Source: Chaenocephalus aceratus (taxonomy: Eukaryota > Chordata > Actinopteri > Perciformes > Channichthyidae). Taken from it: a DNA stretch of 64,000 nt. A program made the position numbers and the translations under genes. Of this stretch, positions 24,074-34,742 are shown in pieces. The notes under the pieces were generated by a model. It had not been told where the DNA came from and made no database searches. It saw only the letters and a program-made list of their open reading frames with translations. The stretch spans positions 4,210,023-4,274,022 of the forward strand of contig CM043790.1 of NCBI GenBank assembly GCA_023974075.1. Direction: 5' to 3'. Numbering within the stretch: position 1 is the first letter of the stretch; each line of letters starts with the position of its first letter.

Positions 24074-24647
24074 TGTTAGAAATTCAAATCAATGTTGATA
24101 TGGTGTAATTTGAATTAAATACATTATTTAATTCAAATCAGTTTTATTCTGAAAAACCTGAAGTTCACTAACCATTAACTTAATACTTTTATTCTGAAAA
24201 TGCTTCACTTCCGGTTAGCATTAGCATGTGGCGAAATGCTGCATTTTCAAACCATGAATCAACGGTGAAATGACATGTGGTGTTGTACATTTAGCACTCA
24301 TGTATTGCCGCTGAATAACGTTTATTAGGGAATGTTTAAATAACCACAGACACCAGAATGATTTAATTTAACCATACAACAAGGCAGGAATTGCATTGGA
24401 CCCGCCCCCGACGACGTCGCCCAATAGGAGAATACCTCAGATGACAACAGGAAGAGCAAGCCAAAGATTGACCTCTTCCTCTGGCTGACCCGGAGTGACC
24501 GGACGCATGGGGAGAGCCGCCTCCACTCGCACATTTCATGTTGTACACCACCGCATCTTTTGTGTAGTTAAATGCTGTTAACTTTTATAAGCTTCCCTTG
24601 ACTCTTTTCAGTCTCTCCTGCCTTCAGGGCTCTAGAATTCACTAACA
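24074..24647 (+). repeat. Solo LTR with 4-bp target duplication
   Basis: 574 bp starting TGTTAG and ending in the inverse CTAACA, flanked by ATAC on both sides (24070-24073 and 24648-24651). The left end TGTTAGAAATTCAAATCAATG matches the 3' LTR at 11286, and the right part (CTCTCCTG ... CTAGAAT) matches its right end. No internal viral sequence is present, so this is the product of LTR-LTR recombination. A minus-strand frame across it (24534-24325) is incidental. Confidence 0.88.
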
Positions 24648-24774
24648 ATACAAAAACCTCTGGCGATTCTAGAGTTAAGGTAATTAGGTACAGTAGAAGC
24701 CCTTTTTTATCAGTAACAAATTTAGCAGTTGAACATAAAAGTCAACTAACTGAGGGTCACTTGCAATGACAGTG

Positions 24775-25252
24775 TTGTGTCTAACTGTAAGCTTGTCACT
24801 CAGAGTAACCTACAGTTAATGTAGCTGCTGGAGAAGAAAGATCAGGGGGGAGGGGGGAGAGAGCTGTGGTTGATGGGCCATTAGTTGTGTAAATACACAG
24901 CTGAGAGCTGCCGTTTCATTCAGACTGTTTAAAAAACGGTAACAACGGACTATTTTTCTTAGCGGATGCATGTCAATTTAAATAAATAAATCAATAAAAA
25001 CATTTTCTAAATCCATTAAAGCATTTCAATTAATATTGGGAGTCATGTCGTTACTTTGTTGAGAATGTGGCCATGTAATAAGCGGGATAATTTGCAGCGA
25101 CTTGTTCCTTATGGGGAAAATAACACCCTTCATGCAGATCAAGATCCCTCCGCTACGCGTTGGGATCCTGATCTGCCGACGAGGCTCCATTAAAATATAA
25201 ATAGTTTTAGTGAATTACTGAGTTTAGGCACGTTAATAACATTTTAATGAAG
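24775..25252. repeat. Direct duplication, copy 1
   Basis: Shares with 25822-26205 the blocks GCTTGTCACTCAGAGTAACC, GCTGGAGAAGAAAGATCAGG, TTCTTAGCGGATGCATGTCA and GGGAGTCATGTCGTTACTTT in the same order and orientation. The copies are about 1,045 bp apart. Copy 1 has an extra 77 bp (about 25134-25211) that begins with a hairpin. Its right edge runs into a (GT)n tract. Confidence 0.87.
25134..25176. repeat. Small perfect-type hairpin in a 77-bp insertion
   Basis: GCAGATCAAGATCCC at 25134-25148 pairs with GGGATCCTGATCTGC at 25162-25176 (one mismatch) around a 13-base loop. The sequence is absent from the otherwise matching position of copy 2 (after CATGC at about 26163), so it was inserted or lost after the duplication. 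Confidence 0.8.

Positions 25253-25282
<30 letters not shown>
25253..25282. repeat. (GT)n microsatellite
   Basis: A pure GT run at the right edge of duplication copy 1, at the place that in copy 2 is occupied by the LINE tail. Confidence 0.95.
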
Positions 25283-25285
<3 letters not shown>

Positions 25286-25821
25286 TCTTCTATAAAACAG
25301 CTGACAACACTGACAGGACAGTAGGCGACACGCCCGTTCTAGGCCATGTCCCTCACTCTTCACATCCCAAGCTGCATCCCCAAAAAGTGTATTATGTTGT
25401 TGCATCGTTTCAGATGTTATGTTTCAGTTGTGCTCTGTCTATGTTAAAAAGCCTCAGTCACCTTAATTCATGCAATAAAAACATCTCAGGTCAGTAACAC
25501 TCAAACCTAAATGTGCAATACCATGTCCAGCTATGTTACTATTTATAATGTTATTGTTGTTACATCAGAAGATGCACATATTGGAATGATTTCTTAACTT
25601 ACAGTAGGCTATTTTTTACAATGTGTGTTGGAAGGATTTATTAAATTACTATGAATATTGTCATTGTTGAAAGCTTTTAGAGAAGGGTGAATTATAAGCC
25701 TGAATTATATAACATTGTATACCTAAAAACATAAAAGCCACAATAAATAAATTAAAATTATTCTAGTTCTTTTTACCTTCCGTATTGCTTTCAACCCACC
25801 AGCTTTTATGGTGTTGTTACA

Positions 25822-26205
25822 TCACTAACTGTACGCTTGTCACTCAGAGTAACCTACAGTTAATTTAGCTGCTGGAGAAGAAAGATCAGGGGGGGAGGGG
25901 GGGAGAGAGCTGTGTAAATACACAGCTGAGAGCTGTCGTTTCATTCAGACTGACAAAAAACTGACTATTTTTCTTAGCGGATGCATGTCAATTTAAATCA
26001 ATACAACTATTTTTTAAATCAATAAAAACATTTTCTAAATCCATAAAAGCATTTCAATTAATATTGGGAGTCATGTCGTTACTTTGTTGAGAATGCGGCC
26101 ATGTAATAAGCGGGATAGTTTGCAGAGACTTGATCCTTATGGGGAAAATAACACCATTCATGCCGAATTACTGACTTTAGGCACGCTAATAACGTTTTAA
26201 TGAAG
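25822..26205. repeat. Direct duplication, copy 2
   Basis: Second copy of 24775-25252, lacking TTGATGGGCCATTAGTTGTG and the hairpin-bearing 77 bp. It ends at TTTTAATGAAGTT, where the LINE tail of TTTG and TTTA repeats starts. Confidence 0.85.
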
Positions 26206-26474
26206 TTTGTTTGTTTGTTTATTTATTTAAAGGACAGTGCACATTAATTCACATTGCTGTAAATGAGCCAGTATTAGCCAGCAGGCTAATTTTCAACTGT
26301 TGTCCTTGGCAAGATGTTAAATGACCACAACAAGACTAGAAAATAAGAACATAATTAAATAGAGTACAGCAGACAACATCAGTACAACAATAAATAGGAA
26401 CAGCAGTACAACAATTTAAAAAAAGGAACAAACAAACATGCAAACAGATGAAATATCATCATACCTTGATACAG

Positions 26475-28178
26475 TTAAAAGTGTTCACATTTTTGATTGT
26501 TTAAAAGCCAGTTCTTATGATTGTGGGTAAATGTATGATAGGAGGTTTTATTCCTTATCTGTATTGGTATTGTGTTCCAGAGTGTTGGTGCCCTCACAGA
26601 GAAACAGTGTTTACCAAAGGAACTGGACCTAAGAGGGACTACACAGTCCCCTCTTAGGGTAGACCTTGTGGTTCTGCTGTTTGAATTTGTCTGCTGTATA
26701 AAAGTGCAGAGTGGTGGGGGTCCCTTGCCGTTTATACTTTTAAAAATGAGACATGCATCAGTGTGTTTTAAAATATTTTCCCAGCTGAGCAGGTTATGTT
26801 TGTCCAGGATTTTGCAATGGTGGTATAGCTTAGGTTTTCTGTCCAAAACTTTAGGAGCTTGTTTGTGAAGTGACAGGATAGGCCTTAATGTTGTGCTATT
26901 CACCTGGGTCCAGCTCCAAACAGTTCCTTATATATCTAAAGTTTGCTAGATTGTATTTAGTTATTTGAATTACCTTTCTCACTTGTTTTTTGAAGGATAA
27001 AGTAGTGTCAAGGATAATGCCTAGATATTTAAAATGTGTAACTGTTTGAATGACCATCCCAGACACATAGACCTTGGGTTCACAGTGTGATACAGCGTTG
27101 GTCTTGCTAAAAAACATACAGACTGTCTTCTTAACATTCAGATACAGCTGTGAGTCAGTAAGCCATTGATTTACATGAACCATTGCATCATTTCATTTGG
27201 CCGCAGCTCGGGCCTTGGTTTTTGCATGGACATAAATGACAGTGTCATCAGCATACATTTGCACCTCACATCCAGTGCACACTGATGGCAAGTCATTTAT
27301 ATAAAGGCTGACTAGAATTGGGCCCAGGATAGATCCCTGGGGTACACCCAGAAATTAAAATAAGACATTTTGTGAATGAGTACTTGATGATTGACAGTAT
27401 CAAAAGCTTTCTTAAGATCTAAGAAGATTGCTCCAACAATGCCTCCTTTGTCCATTTTTGATTTAATATTTTCCACAAGGAAACAATTTGCGGTCTCAGT
27501 GGAATGATTGGCTCGGAAGCCGAATTGCATGGGGTGTAGTGTGAAAGGACTACTGTTAAGATGTCCAGTCAATTGCTCAGCTACACATTTCTCAGAGATC
27601 TTAGACATGACAGGTAACATACAAATGGGCCTATAGTTGTTTGCATCAGTTGTGTCCCCGGATTTGTGGACTGGCACAACAATGGCTAACTTCCAGTCTT
27701 TTGGGAATTGTCCCTCCCTAAAAGAAGTGTTAATTATTTTGGTAATTGTCCCTGTGAGGGTAGTAGCATGTTTCTTTAGAAACAGAGAATCCTGTCCAAA
27801 AGTGTATTTTGCTTTGGAATTGTTTAAAGAAGAAATTATATAATTAACTTTGGATTCAGAAGTCTCTGTCAGGGAGAAGACTGGCTGTGTACAATCAATA
27901 GGTGATGAATGTATTTGACCAATTTGGGGACTGTTTATAGTCAGCCTCACAGAATTAATAAAATGGTTATTAAAAATAGCCGCTATTTCTGCTGGCCCCT
28001 TACATAAGGTTCCATTGTTACTGATCTCCAGCTGCTTTGTTATGTTATGCCCTTTCCCTGTTCTGCAGACAGTCCCAGATTTGTTTATGATTTCCCTTAG
28101 ATTCATGAATGAGATTAACAAAGAAGTTGGATTTAGCTGCCCCGATTTCCTTTGTAACTCTGTTTCGTAAGGACACAA
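26475..28178 (-). pseudogene. LINE reverse transcriptase and C-terminal domain, frameshifted
   Basis: The frame 28178-27312 contains FPKDWKLAIVVPVHKSGD, NNYRPICMLPVMSKISEKC, FGFRANHSTETA and FLDLKKAFDTVNHQVL, in which the first catalytic aspartate is intact. A frame change follows near 27350. The next frame shows a PQGSILGP box and then the catalytic MYADDTVIY box at about 27229-27258 (YADD at 27244-27255). An in-frame stop near 27190 precedes the frame 27183-26896, which has FKYLGIILDTTLSFKKQV. The frame 26903-26475 ends with CFSVRAPTLWNTIPIQIRNK. These are successive parts of one LINE polyprotein. Activity is not expected. Confidence 0.85.
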
Positions 28179-29125
28179 ATATATGCCTGTCAGTCACTAA
28201 ATTTGATTTAAGGGAGTGCTTTAGAGCATTATCTCTCTCCTTCATTGATTTCCTGATGTCACTATTAATCCAGGGGAGGGTGTGTTTATTTTTGGCCTTA
28301 GATTCGCTTATCCTGAGGAATCGTTTTGATATATTTTGGATTGTTGTCATAAGGGCATGTGTGTTGGTATCCACATCTGTACCTGATAACATTTGGCTCC
28401 AGTTAATGTTTTTAATTTTCCTGTCAAATTCATCAATATCACTCTTTGGTATTCTTAATTGGTAAGATTTTATACTGGGTTTCAAATGGAAGTGGGATTT
28501 AGTGAGCTTTCTGACTATGCGAGTTAGGCTGTGGTCAGACAGACCAGTGATAATATTGTAGGTTTTTGTCACCCTTTCAGGTTTGTTGCTGAAAATCAGG
28601 TCAATCTGGGTTTTTGAGGATGTGGTTATTCTAGTAGGCCCCTTAATTAAATGTGTGAGATCAAATTGATTAGATACCCATTCTAGTGCCTTATTACTTG
28701 CTTTGTCCTCCCAGTTAACATTGAAGTCACCCATTAATACTATTTCCTTGGCAGAACTGCATTCTCTAAGCATTGTTTGTAATTTGTCAAAAAAAATAGC
28801 TTTTGCAGATGGTGGTCTATACACTCCAATGAGAATGAAAGACATCTGTGGTGACAGGCTAACATTAAGACAGATATGCTCAAGCTCATTCTCAGCAGAG
28901 CATTGAACCTCATTACATGATATGAGGTCTTTGATATAAAACAGTAACCCCCCACCCCTGCCCACAGCTCTATCTTTCCTAAAAACATTGTAGCCAGGAA
29001 TATGTATGGCTGAGGATGGGGAGTTTTTATTCAACCAAGTCTCTGACAAACATAAATAGTCCAAGTTAGAGTCTGTTAAGAGATTGTTTTATCTGATCAC
29101 TTTTGGGTACAAGATTGCGGATATT
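28045..29125 (-). pseudogene. LINE AP-type endonuclease domain
   Basis: The minus-strand frame 29064-28045 starts DYLCLSETWLN and continues with GGGLLFYIKD, ILIGVYRPPSA, IVLMGDFNVNW, TQIDLIFSNK and GLSDHSL. These are the motifs of the magnesium-dependent endonuclease that nicks target DNA for reverse transcription. Just upstream (29125-29080) HLNIRNLVPKSDQIKQSL lies in another frame, so a short deletion near 29085 separates the start of the domain from the rest. The domain then runs into the linker to reverse transcriptase, with a frame change between 28178 and 28045. Confidence 0.85.
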
Positions 29126-29221
29126 CAAGTGACCCCCCAGCAGACCACTGGGTTTTGCATTATGGTCCCACAGCACTCACAGCAAAGAAGTTGTGTTTTC
29201 GCAATTTTGTAATTGCTGGAT

Positions 29222-29613
29222 TTAATCCTGCGGCTTTCCGTCGAGCGGCGCCAACTCTTGTTGTGAGTGAGTTCTGGATTGGCCCACGCTTACCTGGTCC
29301 GTCGCAGAGAGTGTTGACAGGAAGAATGGAGTTTGTTGGTTTGAGATCGACTCGTTGTGCGCTGCCCGGGGGCTGGATAACGATCGCCGTGGCGTGGAGA
29401 TTCGGGAGTCATCCGTGTAATGGAGTTGTTGTTGCCGCCGTGCGACCTCAGGGGCTAGCGAGGATGCACACCGTTTCAGCGACCACGGCTCTCCCTCTTC
29501 CTCCACACCAGTCAGATCAGGCCCGGCCCGTGATATCGGTTGAGTGGCGATTGCAGTCGATATACTCCCAGAGATATCCGAGGAGCAGGTATGGAAATTA
29601 GGTGGGTAATCAG
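29222..29613 (-). pseudogene. LINE N-terminal ORF, second half
   Basis: The minus-strand frame that enters from the hAT terminus (29632) is open through serine- and threonine-rich sequence to 29222, beyond the hAT border at 29613. It lacks a known domain. Its place between the N-terminal ORF (31105-30709) and the endonuclease suggests a low-complexity linker of the same LINE protein. Confidence 0.5.
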
Positions 29614-30700
29614 TAGGGGTGTAACGGTACACGTACCCGTACCGAAATTATTCGGTACGGGCCCTTCGGTTCGGTACACGTGTGTACCGAAGTGTACCGA
29701 ACGAATATAACGTTAAACGTAAAAAATTGAGAACGTGAACAACTTCTTGGAAGTAATCTCAGGTGCTGCGTCGCAGCATTCAGAGTAATTTCCTCACATT
29801 GGGCTCATCGCGTCACAGAGCGAGCAAGTCATTTCATTGGATGAGAGGGCATGCTATGAGAGCTGGTCAGAGGGATGCGTTCAAATTTAGTCAGTAATTT
29901 GAGGAACTGTCGAAAATTAATGTCGAACACAGATAAAGTTGAGCTCGAAAATCCTCCAGCATCATTGAAGTCTCCGGTTTGGGAACATTTTGGTTTCGCA
30001 GTTACGAACAAGGATGACGGACAAAGACAGGTGGACCAAACCAAAGCTGTTCGTCGGCATTGTTCAACTAACATTGGTTACGCGGCTGGCAATACATCAA
30101 ACTTGCACACTCTTGAAAAGGCATCACCCGAACGTGAATATCACCGGTACTAAAAGAAAAAAGACTGAAGTGCAAACCCAACTCCCGCTAGCATGTAGCC
30201 TCCACCACTCGCAGAGAGTTCAGACCGAGCCAGAGCTATTACAAACGCCAAATATCCTTATGTTGCCATGTTAGCAAAGCGCTAACTGGCTGTGTCTGCT
30301 ACCTCTGTCCCTAAAGAGGGTGTTCTCCACAGCAGGAGACATTGTTAGCGCCAGCAGATCTGCCCTTTCAGCAGCAATGTGGACAAGTTCATCTTTCCAA
30401 AAACATGAGAATACAATGACAAGCAAGTCCTAATGTCAAACTGGCTGCTTAGGTACTAGTACAGTTCAAATACAGATTATTTCAGTTCATCGAAAAGCTG
30501 CACCTTAATGTTTATTTTATTATATTTTGTATTTATTTGAGTGAATACATTATTCACAGTTTAATAATAATAAAAATATATATATATGTTTTGTTTTGTG
30601 AAAAAAAATTCTGCTGTACCGAAAACGTACCGAACCGAACCGTGACCAAAAAACCGAGGTACGTACCGAACCGAAATGTTTGTGAACCGTTACACCCCTA
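29614..30700 (+). mobile_element. hAT element (1,087 bp) with BED-finger remnant, inside the LINE
   Basis: The ends are TAGGGGTGTAACGGTACACG and the inverse GTGAACCGTTACACCCCTA. A perfect 8-bp target duplication, GTAATCAG, lies at 29606-29613 and 30701-30708. The interior near each end carries ACCGAACCG-type subterminal repeats. The plus-strand frame 29875-30153 includes a decayed BED zinc finger with VWEHFGFAVTNKDDG and GYAAGNTSNL, from the N-terminus of a hAT transposase; the rest of the transposase is deleted. The insertion is younger than the LINE it splits. Confidence 0.93.
29875..30153 (+). pseudogene. BED zinc-finger fragment of a hAT transposase
   Basis: 92 codons. SPVWEHFGFAV at residues 33-43 and NTSNL near residue 74 are the usual landmarks of BED fingers of the hAT group. 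The first cysteine of the C-x2-C pair is replaced by arginine (AVRRHC), and the histidine part (HTLEKASP) is out of register. A second frame (29990-30274) continues similar sequence, so there is a frame change. The finger would bind transposon ends if intact; here it is dead. Confidence 0.7.
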
Positions 30701-30708
30701 GTAATCAG

Positions 30709-31105
30709 ACATTATAAGTACAGCATTTGTGACAGCAGTTTCTATCTGTAAGATAGGCGAGTTACATGCTGTAACTGAGTCAGTTGGTAGTTTAGCCGCA
30801 AGTTCAGTGTGGATCATTGGGCCAGGGCATTGATGAACATCACCGGCTAGCAGCAGACAGAAAGTAATGAGTCGTTCCCCTCTTTGATCCGTTTTGGTGA
30901 ATTGTTTGTTTGGGCCCTGCATTCCCATGCCAGGGCAGACAAAGGTGGTAAACAAAACGAGGTGACCAAGTCCAAACTGCTTTTGTGATGTATGACTACT
31001 TATCGAAGCTAAGCAGTCCCGTTCATGTGAGTGTTTGGCTCCCAGAAAATGTGTTAAGAGTGCATAAAAGAGAGCCACTGCCATCACACCACGTCTGCCG
31101 GCCAA
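30709..31105 (-). pseudogene. LINE N-terminal ORF with 2A-like motif
   Basis: The minus-strand frame starts at the ATG on 31105-31103 and is open through the hAT border. Residues include RLITFCLLLAGDVHQCPGPM, with GDVHQCPGP at 30844-30818. This resembles the ribosome-skipping 2A consensus (hydrophobic stretch, then D-V/I-E-x-N-P-G-P) known at the N-terminus of some CR1/L2-type LINEs. Here histidine replaces the glutamate and cysteine replaces the asparagine, so it is probably inactive. The sequence before it is cysteine- and histidine-poor and has no recognised domain. Confidence 0.65.
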
Positions 31106-31741
31106 GTTGAATACAGTATATTCATATGTGTCAGTGATTTCATGTTAATTCGGCGAACATAAACATAAATGATCGTGGTGAAGATGATGATTAAATTAGG
31201 ATTAAAAATCGAGAGCCGGGATGCGTTTCCTCCCGTTCGTTTTTTTCCACTAAACAACATTATTTTGTTAAATAACAACATGGTGATGTTTTGTAAATGA
31301 TTACATGTCTCTTATTTAGCACAGAGTATGATATCCATGACATATGGATCTTAACAAAGTTCCGCTGTACATCCAGCGTACTGTATCTGACTTTATTTCA
31401 CATGAGCTCCAGTGTGGAACCCCACTGCACCCCCTGGAGGATCAATGATCCATTGCAGCTGGCTTAATTATAATTACATTTATTTATCACGGGGGAGGTC
31501 TCAAGTCAAGCTGGAGGTTTTCTCTTGAGCGAGGGCAGATCACGTACCAATCACGGCTCTTTTCAAACTGTCTGAAAAGAAGCGCTATATCTGTAGGATG
31601 GGTCAAATACAGAGAAACCGTTTCATTACATAGTACTTGTACTACGTAATGACAATACGTTGAATCTCCTTCTTCATATCAGCAATGGCTTGAATACAGG
31701 ATGTTACATGTATAATGTGATCATGTAAAACACACAGTTCA

Positions 31742-31742
<1 letters not shown>

Positions 31743-31790
<48 letters not shown>

Positions 31791-31797
31791 GTCTCTC
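31743..31797. repeat. (CTGT)n microsatellite
   Basis: Eleven or more CTGT units followed by GTCTCTCTCT-rich sequence up to 31825. Confidence 0.95.
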
Positions 31798-32519
31798 TCT
31801 GTTGTCAGTGTCTCTCTCTCCATCTCTCCATTAATGAAGGTGTCTCCTTGGGTCGATATTTAGTGGGGTGACAACTTGAGACGCCCACCTCTCTGTAAAC
31901 ATCCAATCATAGACCTTACGACTTCCAACTGACCTCTGACCCCCCCTCTTAGCTGTGTGTGTGTGTGTCTTTGTGCACACATCAGATTGAGAGACCTGAG
32001 TGATTACGCTGTCAATAAATGTGTTTATTTGCCAGGGGCGAAGAGGAGCTTTTCTTGGAGATGAAAAGGTGTTTTGAAGCACTTTGTTGCGAGGTGGCGC
32101 GCAGACACACACTGTAATCAGATCGCTGTCTGAAGAACAATGTGCGGTCAAAATAATGAGCAAAAATCACAGGGTAAATCCTTCAACACGATCAATGCGC
32201 CTGATGCCAGAGACAGCGAGAGATGAAGACTTTCTGCCAAATCAAAAAAAAAGTCGATCGCCATCTCAGTGACAACATTATGAACTAGAGAATGCAATTC
32301 CTGAAGAAATTGCCTAGTGGGAATGCTTTATGCTGAAAATCTGACGCTAAACTGCTATGCTGAAATGTAATGTGTAAGAAGAAAGTGAAGAATTTAGATT
32401 GAAATGATACATGAACACTGGGGGCTTGAATGTGTGTTGAGAAGAAAATAAAGTAAAAAGGCTTGGAAAAGCAGCAGAATATTTGAACTGCAAACTTTTG
32501 AACTAACTTGATGGTGAAT

Positions 32520-33390
32520 GATCTGTCGCCATGGCAACACCCCATAATACGCTTAGATGTGTTGATGGCTGCATCGTTACCAAACCTGTGAAGTTTTGGG
32601 CCATTTGGAGCATTTTCACTGAAGTTATGAGAAAACCGTGTTTCATGGCAGCATTGTGTTGCCATGCCAACGGCATGTCCCGTAGATGTCTTCACGGCTG
32701 GACTGTTAGCACACATGTGAAGTTTCAGCACTTTTTGAAAATGTTCATAGGAGTTATAGCGACATTGTGTTTTATGGCGAGGTATGCGTTTCCATGGAAA
32801 TGGCATATGGTGAGATCTCAGATTTGGCGTAGAGCTGTTGAGGCATGGACCGGCGATATACAAGTGAAGATTGGGGGACGATTGTACCGTGTCCATTGGA
32901 CTTACAGCGACATCGTGTTTCATGGAGAGTGGTCTGTCGCCATGGCAATGGCATTGGATGACACCCCATAATACACTTAGATGCGTTGATGGCTGGATCG
33001 TTACCAAACCTGTGAAGTTTTGGGCCGTTTGGAATATTTTCACTGAAGTTATGAGAAAACCGTGTTTCATGGCGAGCATTGTGTTGTCATGGCAACGGCA
33101 TTTGAAGAAATCTCAAAACTGTCCCATAGATGTCTTCACGGCTGGACTGTTAGCACACATGTGAAGTTTGAGGACTTTTTGAAAATGTTCATAGGAGTTA
33201 ATGTATAGCGACATCGTCTTTTATGGCGAGGGATGCGTTTCCATGGAAACGGCATATGATGACACCCCATAATTGACGTAGAGCTGTTGAGGGCAGGACC
33301 ATTAACCGTTATCTGAAGTCTGCTGCTCTGAGCATGTCAGTTGGAGTGATGATATCATCGTGTTCCATGACACAGGTGTTTATATTTGAG
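32520..33390. repeat. Higher-order tandem repeat: about 141-bp monomers in a 424-bp three-monomer unit
   Basis: Each monomer begins GTGAAGTTT-like, then has AGTTAT-x-GCGACATTGTGTTT-like, TTCATGGCGAG-like and CCATGGCAACGGCAT-like blocks, and ends in a GTAGATGTGTTGATGGCTGG-like block. Three different monomers (from about 32583, 32715 and 32862) repeat as a set from about 33008. ACACCCCATAATAC at 32537 and 32961 gives the 424-bp period. The last copy fades near 33390. Frames open on either strand across it are by-products. Confidence 0.8.
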
Positions 33391-33644
33391 CTAACGAGGC
33401 GTCCAGAGATCAAAGGTTTCCATTGTTCTGAATGAGAGATAAACCTCTTACATGTGAACGTTTTGTGGAAGAACCGTAACAGATATCGGTGAAATTTCAA
33501 AGCGTGAAGCATGTCAAGGACCTTGAGTATCTGAAGTGTGCTTTTTGTGTACTTTCGGGTCAATATTGTGGCCTTTTTGGCAGATTAACTGTGCGGCTGC
33601 TGCTGTGAGGAAATATCAGCCTGAAATTACAATGGGTTTTAATC

Positions 33645-33961
33645 ATAGACTGTATATATAAATGGACGTAGGGTCCGTGACGTCACCCATAGGATAGCAT
33701 AGGATTCTGCAGAGTTGCTGAGAAGCCCTTAGTTGGCGGATTCGGCCACTAACGGCTCGACAGTGACGTCGATTTTAACTCCCGCCTGCTCCAAATAAGG
33801 GCAAAGAGGCGGAGCCGAGGCGGGACAGGGCGGGACCTGCTGACAACGGACGTGACATTCCAGACCTAGCTCAGGCTAAGAAGCTAAGCTAATATGCTCC
33901 CAGTATTAAGCTAACAACCCAGTTTGCGGTCACTGCTACTCGTTCCAGGCATATTCTGAAG
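33645..33961 (+). promoter_or_regulatory. Promoter-like repeat and first non-coding exon of the BED-finger gene
   Basis: This CpG-containing block (ACTGTATATATAAATGG, GTGACGTCACCCATAGG, GACAGTGACGTC) is the plus-oriented partner of 15830-16105. It carries CRE-like TGACGTCA sites. It ends at a donor, CTGAAG/GTAACA at 33961/33962, that can pair with an acceptor at 34136. It plausibly supplies the start of a transcript; the exact start is unknown. Confidence 0.45.
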
Positions 33962-34340
33962 GTAACATTTTAGGCTTGATTGAAAATAACATGACATGAT
34001 CATATATGTGATCATTACTGTTATATCATTGCTTACTATTCGTGGTTATCAGACACTTAAACAACAGAGAAGGTTTTAAGAAATAGGACTATACTGACAA
34101 ATCACATAATTTATCCTGTCATTGTCTGTTCTGTAGGAAGGAGGAATATAACAGAGTGGGACTCAAAAACGTACGTTTATTCCAATACGAAGATTGTGAC
34201 AGATCTGAAAAACGTGTCCTTAAAACGAGCCTCCTCGCAATTGTATGCACATTATTTATTCAGCCGTTTGCTGTTTAATCTGATATATCATTCAAAAGAG
34301 AGAAAAAAGCTTAGAAAACGGCGAACGCTCAATACAGGCG

Positions 34341-34742
34341 ATGACGTCACCTTTGCGCATCCCCGCAAACAGGGCTTCAATCCACGGCAAGGCTTCAACC
34401 TACGGCATAACACCGGCCGTCAACGGACCTTGGCGACCGGCCGTTCTGTGGTTCTCCAGATTCTACAGATGGCCAGTCCGCCCCTGGGCGCAGCCAACGC
34501 TAACATTCGAGGGATGGAGGTATTCCCATGACTTCGAACTTGTTGAAACTAAGGGGGAAAATGTGAGTGTAAGGTGTACGTTGTGCCCTGGCCAGAAACT
34601 TGTGTCCACTGCCGTTAACTCAACTGCCAACCTCATCAAGCATTTGAAAGGAAAACATGCTAGCATGAAGCTAGTAGCTCAAGATCCCCGGGGAAATGAT
34701 GATATTTCGAGTCCAAGCCTATTTAGTAGCCTATTGATATGA
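34341..34742 (+). CDS. Short BED zinc-finger protein derived from a hAT transposase
   Basis: 133 codons. Residues 57-110 form a BED finger, FEGWRYSHDFELVETKG, with C79-x2-C82 and H101-x4-H106, followed by a short tail and a stop. Full hAT transposases are over 550 residues, so this is only the DNA-binding part. An exon is likely from acceptor TTCTGTAG/GAAGG (34137) to about 34915, with an AATAAA signal at 34893. A donor at 33961 would join it to an upstream exon in a promoter-like repeat. Intact zinc ligands plus processing signals suggest it may be expressed, either as a domesticated finger or as a truncated transposon. The start codon choice is uncertain, because residues 1-55 lack similarity to the family. 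Confidence 0.5.
   Translation: MTSPLRIPANRASIHGKASTYGITPAVNGPWRPAVLWFSRFYRWPVRPWAQPTLTFEGWRYSHDFELVETKGENVSVRCTLCPGQKLVSTAVNSTANLIKHLKGKHASMKLVAQDPRGNDDISSPSLFSSLLI

Larger units (their letters stand above)
26206..31105 (-). mobile_element. CR1/L2/Rex-type LINE, near full length, split by a hAT element
   Basis: On the minus strand the order is an N-terminal ORF (31105-30698), a hAT insertion (30700-29614), the rest of that ORF (about 29613-29222), an apurinic-type endonuclease (about 29120-28045), reverse transcriptase (28178 to about 27180) and a C-terminal region (26903-26475). A 3' tail of TTTA/TTTG repeats on the plus strand stands at 26206-26230. Without the hAT the element is about 3.8 kb. 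This is the order of the jockey/CR1 group of LINEs. At least four frame breaks mean this copy cannot make the full protein. It inserted at the right edge of the second copy of the 25.8-kb duplication. Confidence 0.87.

Noticed and set aside
24325..24551. Minus-strand frames of 62-69 codons
   Set aside because: They lie wholly within the solo LTR, which is non-coding.
27637..28906. Plus-strand frames within the LINE (27637-27843, 28109-28465, 28703-28906)
   Set aside because: They oppose the better supported endonuclease and reverse transcriptase frames on the minus strand.
31084..31281. 65-codon minus frame upstream of the LINE ORF
   Set aside because: Probably LINE 5' untranslated sequence or host flank; no domain and no link to the ORF frame.
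32285..33164. 264-codon minus and 146/97-codon plus frames
   Set aside because: They follow the tandem repeat units in both directions and show repeated histidine/proline patterns without a domain.
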